Origin: Rickettsia typhi
GTDB taxonomy: Bacteria > Pseudomonadota > Alphaproteobacteria > Rickettsiales > Deianiraeaceae
Direction of reading: 5' to 3'
Assembly: GCA_945889175.1 (NCBI GenBank)
Contig: CAMDBF010000001.1
Coordinates: forward strand, 17,279-81,278
Length of the DNA stretch: 64,000 nt
Made by a program: the position numbers and the translations under genes. Below the pieces are notes generated by a model. The model was given only the letters and a program-made list of their open reading frames with translations. It was not told the DNA's origin and did no database searches. Shown here piece by piece: positions 62,030 through 64,000 of the stretch; the stretch's first letter is position 1; each line of letters begins with the position of its first letter.

Positions 62030-64000
62030 ATGTCAGCTACCCATCCATTAAAATTGGTGAGAAACATTGGTATTGCAGCACATATTGATGCTGGTAAAAC
62101 CACAACAACGGAGCGTATTTTATACTACACTGGTAAAAGTCACAAAATTGGGGAGGTGCACGAAGGCTCTGCCACAATGGACTGGATGGAGCAGGAAAAA
62201 GAAAGAGGTATAACCATTACATCAGCTGCAACAACTTGCTACTGGAAGGATTGTCAAATTAACATTATCGACACACCGGGTCACGTTGACTTTACTATTG
62301 AAGTTGAGCGTTCCCTTAGGGTTTTGGATGGGGCCGTTGCAGTTTTTGACGGGGTTGCTGGGGTTGAGCCACAATCCGAAACAGTATGGAGACAGGCTGA
62401 CAAATACGGAGTGCCTAGAATTTGCTTTGTCAACAAAATGGACAGAACAGGGGCAAACTTTTACAGATGTGTTGACATGATAGTTTCAAGACTTGGGGCT
62501 AGGCCACTTGTTATGCAGCTTCCATTTGGCGAAGGTGAGGATTTTGATGGTATAATCGATTTATTAAAAATGAAGTTAGTAAAATGGGAGAGTACCGAGC
62601 TTGGTGCAAACTTCGATTATTACGATATTCCTGCTGACTATATTGAAAAAGCTAACAAATACAGATCCGACTTAATTGAAACTGCTGTAGATGCAGACGA
62701 GCAAATGATGGAGAAGTATCTTAACGGTGAAGAAATTTCGGACGATGAAATTAAGGCATGTATTCGTAAGGGTGCAATTAATCAAATTTTTGTTCCTGTC
62801 GTTTGTGGAAGTGCATTTAAAAACAAGGGTGTACAATTGCTTCTTGATGCAGTTTGTGACTACCTGCCGGCACCAATCGATCTATCGGATGTTACTGGAA
62901 TTAATCCAAAAGACGATTCCGAGGATACAAGAAAATTAGATGAAAATGCTCCATTTTCAGCTCTTGCGTTTAAAATAATGAGTGACCCTTTTGTTGGCTC
63001 AATTACATTTATTCGTATATACTCTGGTAGACTTTCAACGGGTATGTCTGTTGACAACTCAACTAAGGAAAAAAAGGAAAGAATAGGTAGAATGCTTTTA
63101 ATGCATGCTAATAACAGAGAGGACATTAAAGAGGCTTTTGCCGGTGACATTGTTGCCTTGGCTGGTTTAAAATGCACCACAACAGGTGATACACTTTGCG
63201 ATTCCGCAAACCCTATCATACTTGAAAGAATGGAGTTCCCTCAACCTGTCATTGAGGTTTCGGTAGAGCCTAAAACAATAGCAGATCAGGACAAGATGTC
63301 CCTTGCTATAAGTAGACTAGTGTCCGAGGATCCTTCTTTAACAGTTGAGGTTGATAAGGAGAGTAATCAAACAATCCTGAAGGGAATGGGAGAGCTTCAC
63401 CTTGAAATTATCGTTGACAGGATGAGAAGAGAATTTGGTGTTGAAGCAAAAATAGGTGCCCCTCAGGTTGCATACAGAGAGACTATTACTCAGGCAATTG
63501 AAATTGACTATCAACATAAAAAACAAACTGGTGGTGCTGGACAATTTGCTAAGGTTTCGATTAAATTTGAACCTCAGGAATCCGGTACTGGCTATGTTTT
63601 TGAAGATAAAATTTTTGGTGGTGCAATTCCTAAGGAATACATACCGGGGGTTGTAAAAGGTCTTGAGGGTGCTCAAAAAACTGGTCTAATAGCTGGCTAT
63701 CCAGTTATTGACTTTAAAGCAACCTTACTTGATGGTGGATACCACGAGGTTGACTCTAGCACTCTTGCCTTTGAGATTGCAGCTAGATCAGCTTTTAGAC
63801 AACTTGCTAGCAAGGGTGGCGTTAAACTTTTAGAACCAATCATGGCAGTTGAAGTAGTAACTCCGGAAGAATACATGGGTGATGTAATAGGGGATATAAA
63901 CTCAAGAAGAGGTCAAATTGCTGGTATGGAAGCTAGGGGTAATGCTCAGGTTATTACCGCTGAAGTTCCTCTTGCTAACATGTTTGGCTATGTAAGCTCT
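62030..64000 (+). CDS. fusA: Elongation factor G (3' end beyond the window)
   Basis: The frame from the ATG at 62030 is open to the last base (657 codons), so the C-terminus lies outside. EF-G drives tRNA-mRNA translocation. It has the G1 motif [28 protein letters not shown], the G3 DTPGHVDFT, and the G4 NKMDR, then domains II-V (for example [20 protein letters not shown]). About 30-40 residues are likely missing. rpsL, rpsG and tuf do not precede it, so the usual str operon is broken here. Confidence 0.96.
   Translation, partial: MSATHPLKLVRNIGIAAHIDAGKTTTTERILYYTGKSHKIGEVHEGSATMDWMEQEKERGITITSAATTCYWKDCQINIIDTPGHVDFTIEVERSLRVLDGAVAVFDGVAGVEPQSETVWRQADKYGVPRICFVNKMDRTGANFYRCVDMIVSRLGARPLVMQLPFGEGEDFDGIIDLLKMKLVKWESTELGANFDYYDIPADYIEKANKYRSDLIETAVDADEQMMEKYLNGEEISDDEIKACIRKGAINQIFVPVVCGSAFKNKGVQLLLDAVCDYLPAPIDLSDVTGINPKDDSEDTRKLDENAPFSALAFKIMSDPFVGSITFIRIYSGRLSTGMSVDNSTKEKKERIGRMLLMHANNREDIKEAFAGDIVALAGLKCTTTGDTLCDSANPIILERMEFPQPVIEVSVEPKTIADQDKMSLAISRLVSEDPSLTVEVDKESNQTILKGMGELHLEIIVDRMRREFGVEAKIGAPQVAYRETITQAIEIDYQHKKQTGGAGQFAKVSIKFEPQESGTGYVFEDKIFGGAIPKEYIPGVVKGLEGAQKTGLIAGYPVIDFKATLLDGGYHEVDSSTLAFEIAARSAFRQLASKGGVKLLEPIMAVEVVTPEEYMGDVIGDINSRRGQIAGMEARGNAQVITAEVPLANMFGYVSS

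Noticed and set aside
1..64000. CRISPR array, insertion sequence or prophage
   Set aside because: No regularly spaced direct repeats, transposase or phage structural gene cluster was seen; the MuF-M23 gene is isolated.
63990..64000. fusA truncation
   Set aside because: The frame is open to the window edge and simply continues outside.

Overview
The window is a gene-dense, strongly AT-rich bacterial chromosome segment carrying about 50 genes. Several features point to a Rickettsiales-type alphaproteobacterium: rickettsial-style VirB9 and VirB2 type IV secretion proteins, a scattered peptidoglycan/cell-division gene set, an IHF-type plus MerR gene like the alphaproteobacterial ihfA-merR neighbourhood, class A RNase P RNA, and lipid A made through LpxI. 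It is unlike a typical obligate intracellular Rickettsia because it retains genes for aromatic amino acid, tryptophan, serine, folate, riboflavin and purine synthesis. It also encodes type IV pilus-like inner-membrane proteins. That combination resembles extracellular or early-branching Rickettsiales such as the Deianiraeaceae. This placement is inference; no marker phylogeny was possible.

Layout. Positions 1-8450 are the accessory part: a large imperfect palindrome, a GT2-like glycosyltransferase with an Arg/Glu/Pro-rich head, two decayed genes (one MORN-repeat), a prepilin-like protein beside a ribosome hibernation factor with a long lysine-rich tail, tatA, a tandem pair of secreted paralogues, and a fusion of a phage MuF-type domain with an M23 peptidase. 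Positions 8566-15450 hold dnaG, purS, a lipoprotein, der and a SulP-STAS-carbonic anhydrase fusion. A minus-strand run at 15528-23104 encodes a pilus/secretion platform (PilMN-, PilO- and PilP-like), addB, xth and ftsY.

Positions 23299-34903 are mostly plus strand: cysS, an unknown coiled-coil protein, virB9, a bactofilin, cysQ, greA, glmM, a beta-barrel protein, lpxB, gpsA and lpxI. Then follow tRNA-Leu(UAG), ispE, a pyrD-tpiA-tmk operon, a TAXI binding protein, a class II DAHP synthase, a DedA protein and rnpB (minus). Positions 42006-59260 carry a VirB2-like protein with a large Cys-rich tail, murJ, alaS, tRNA-Arg(UCU), a methyltransferase-like protein, a cold-shock protein, an mraY-serB-ribH-pilC run, a second surface protein, mgtE-pabC, fabH, a DNA methyltransferase-HNH fusion and obgE. 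The right end has groES without groEL, trpF, a membrane protein, a single-ORF IHF-MerR fusion, and fusA cut by the window edge.

The genes cover cell-envelope construction (glmM, mraY, murJ, lpxB, lpxI, fabH, gpsA), information processing (dnaG, der, obgE, greA, alaS, cysS, fusA, rnpB) and surface or secretion machinery (virB2, virB9, pil genes, tatA). The most unusual items are the IHF-MerR fusion, the MuF-M23 fusion, the tailed hibernation factor, the enlarged VirB2-like protein and the methyltransferase-HNH fusion.
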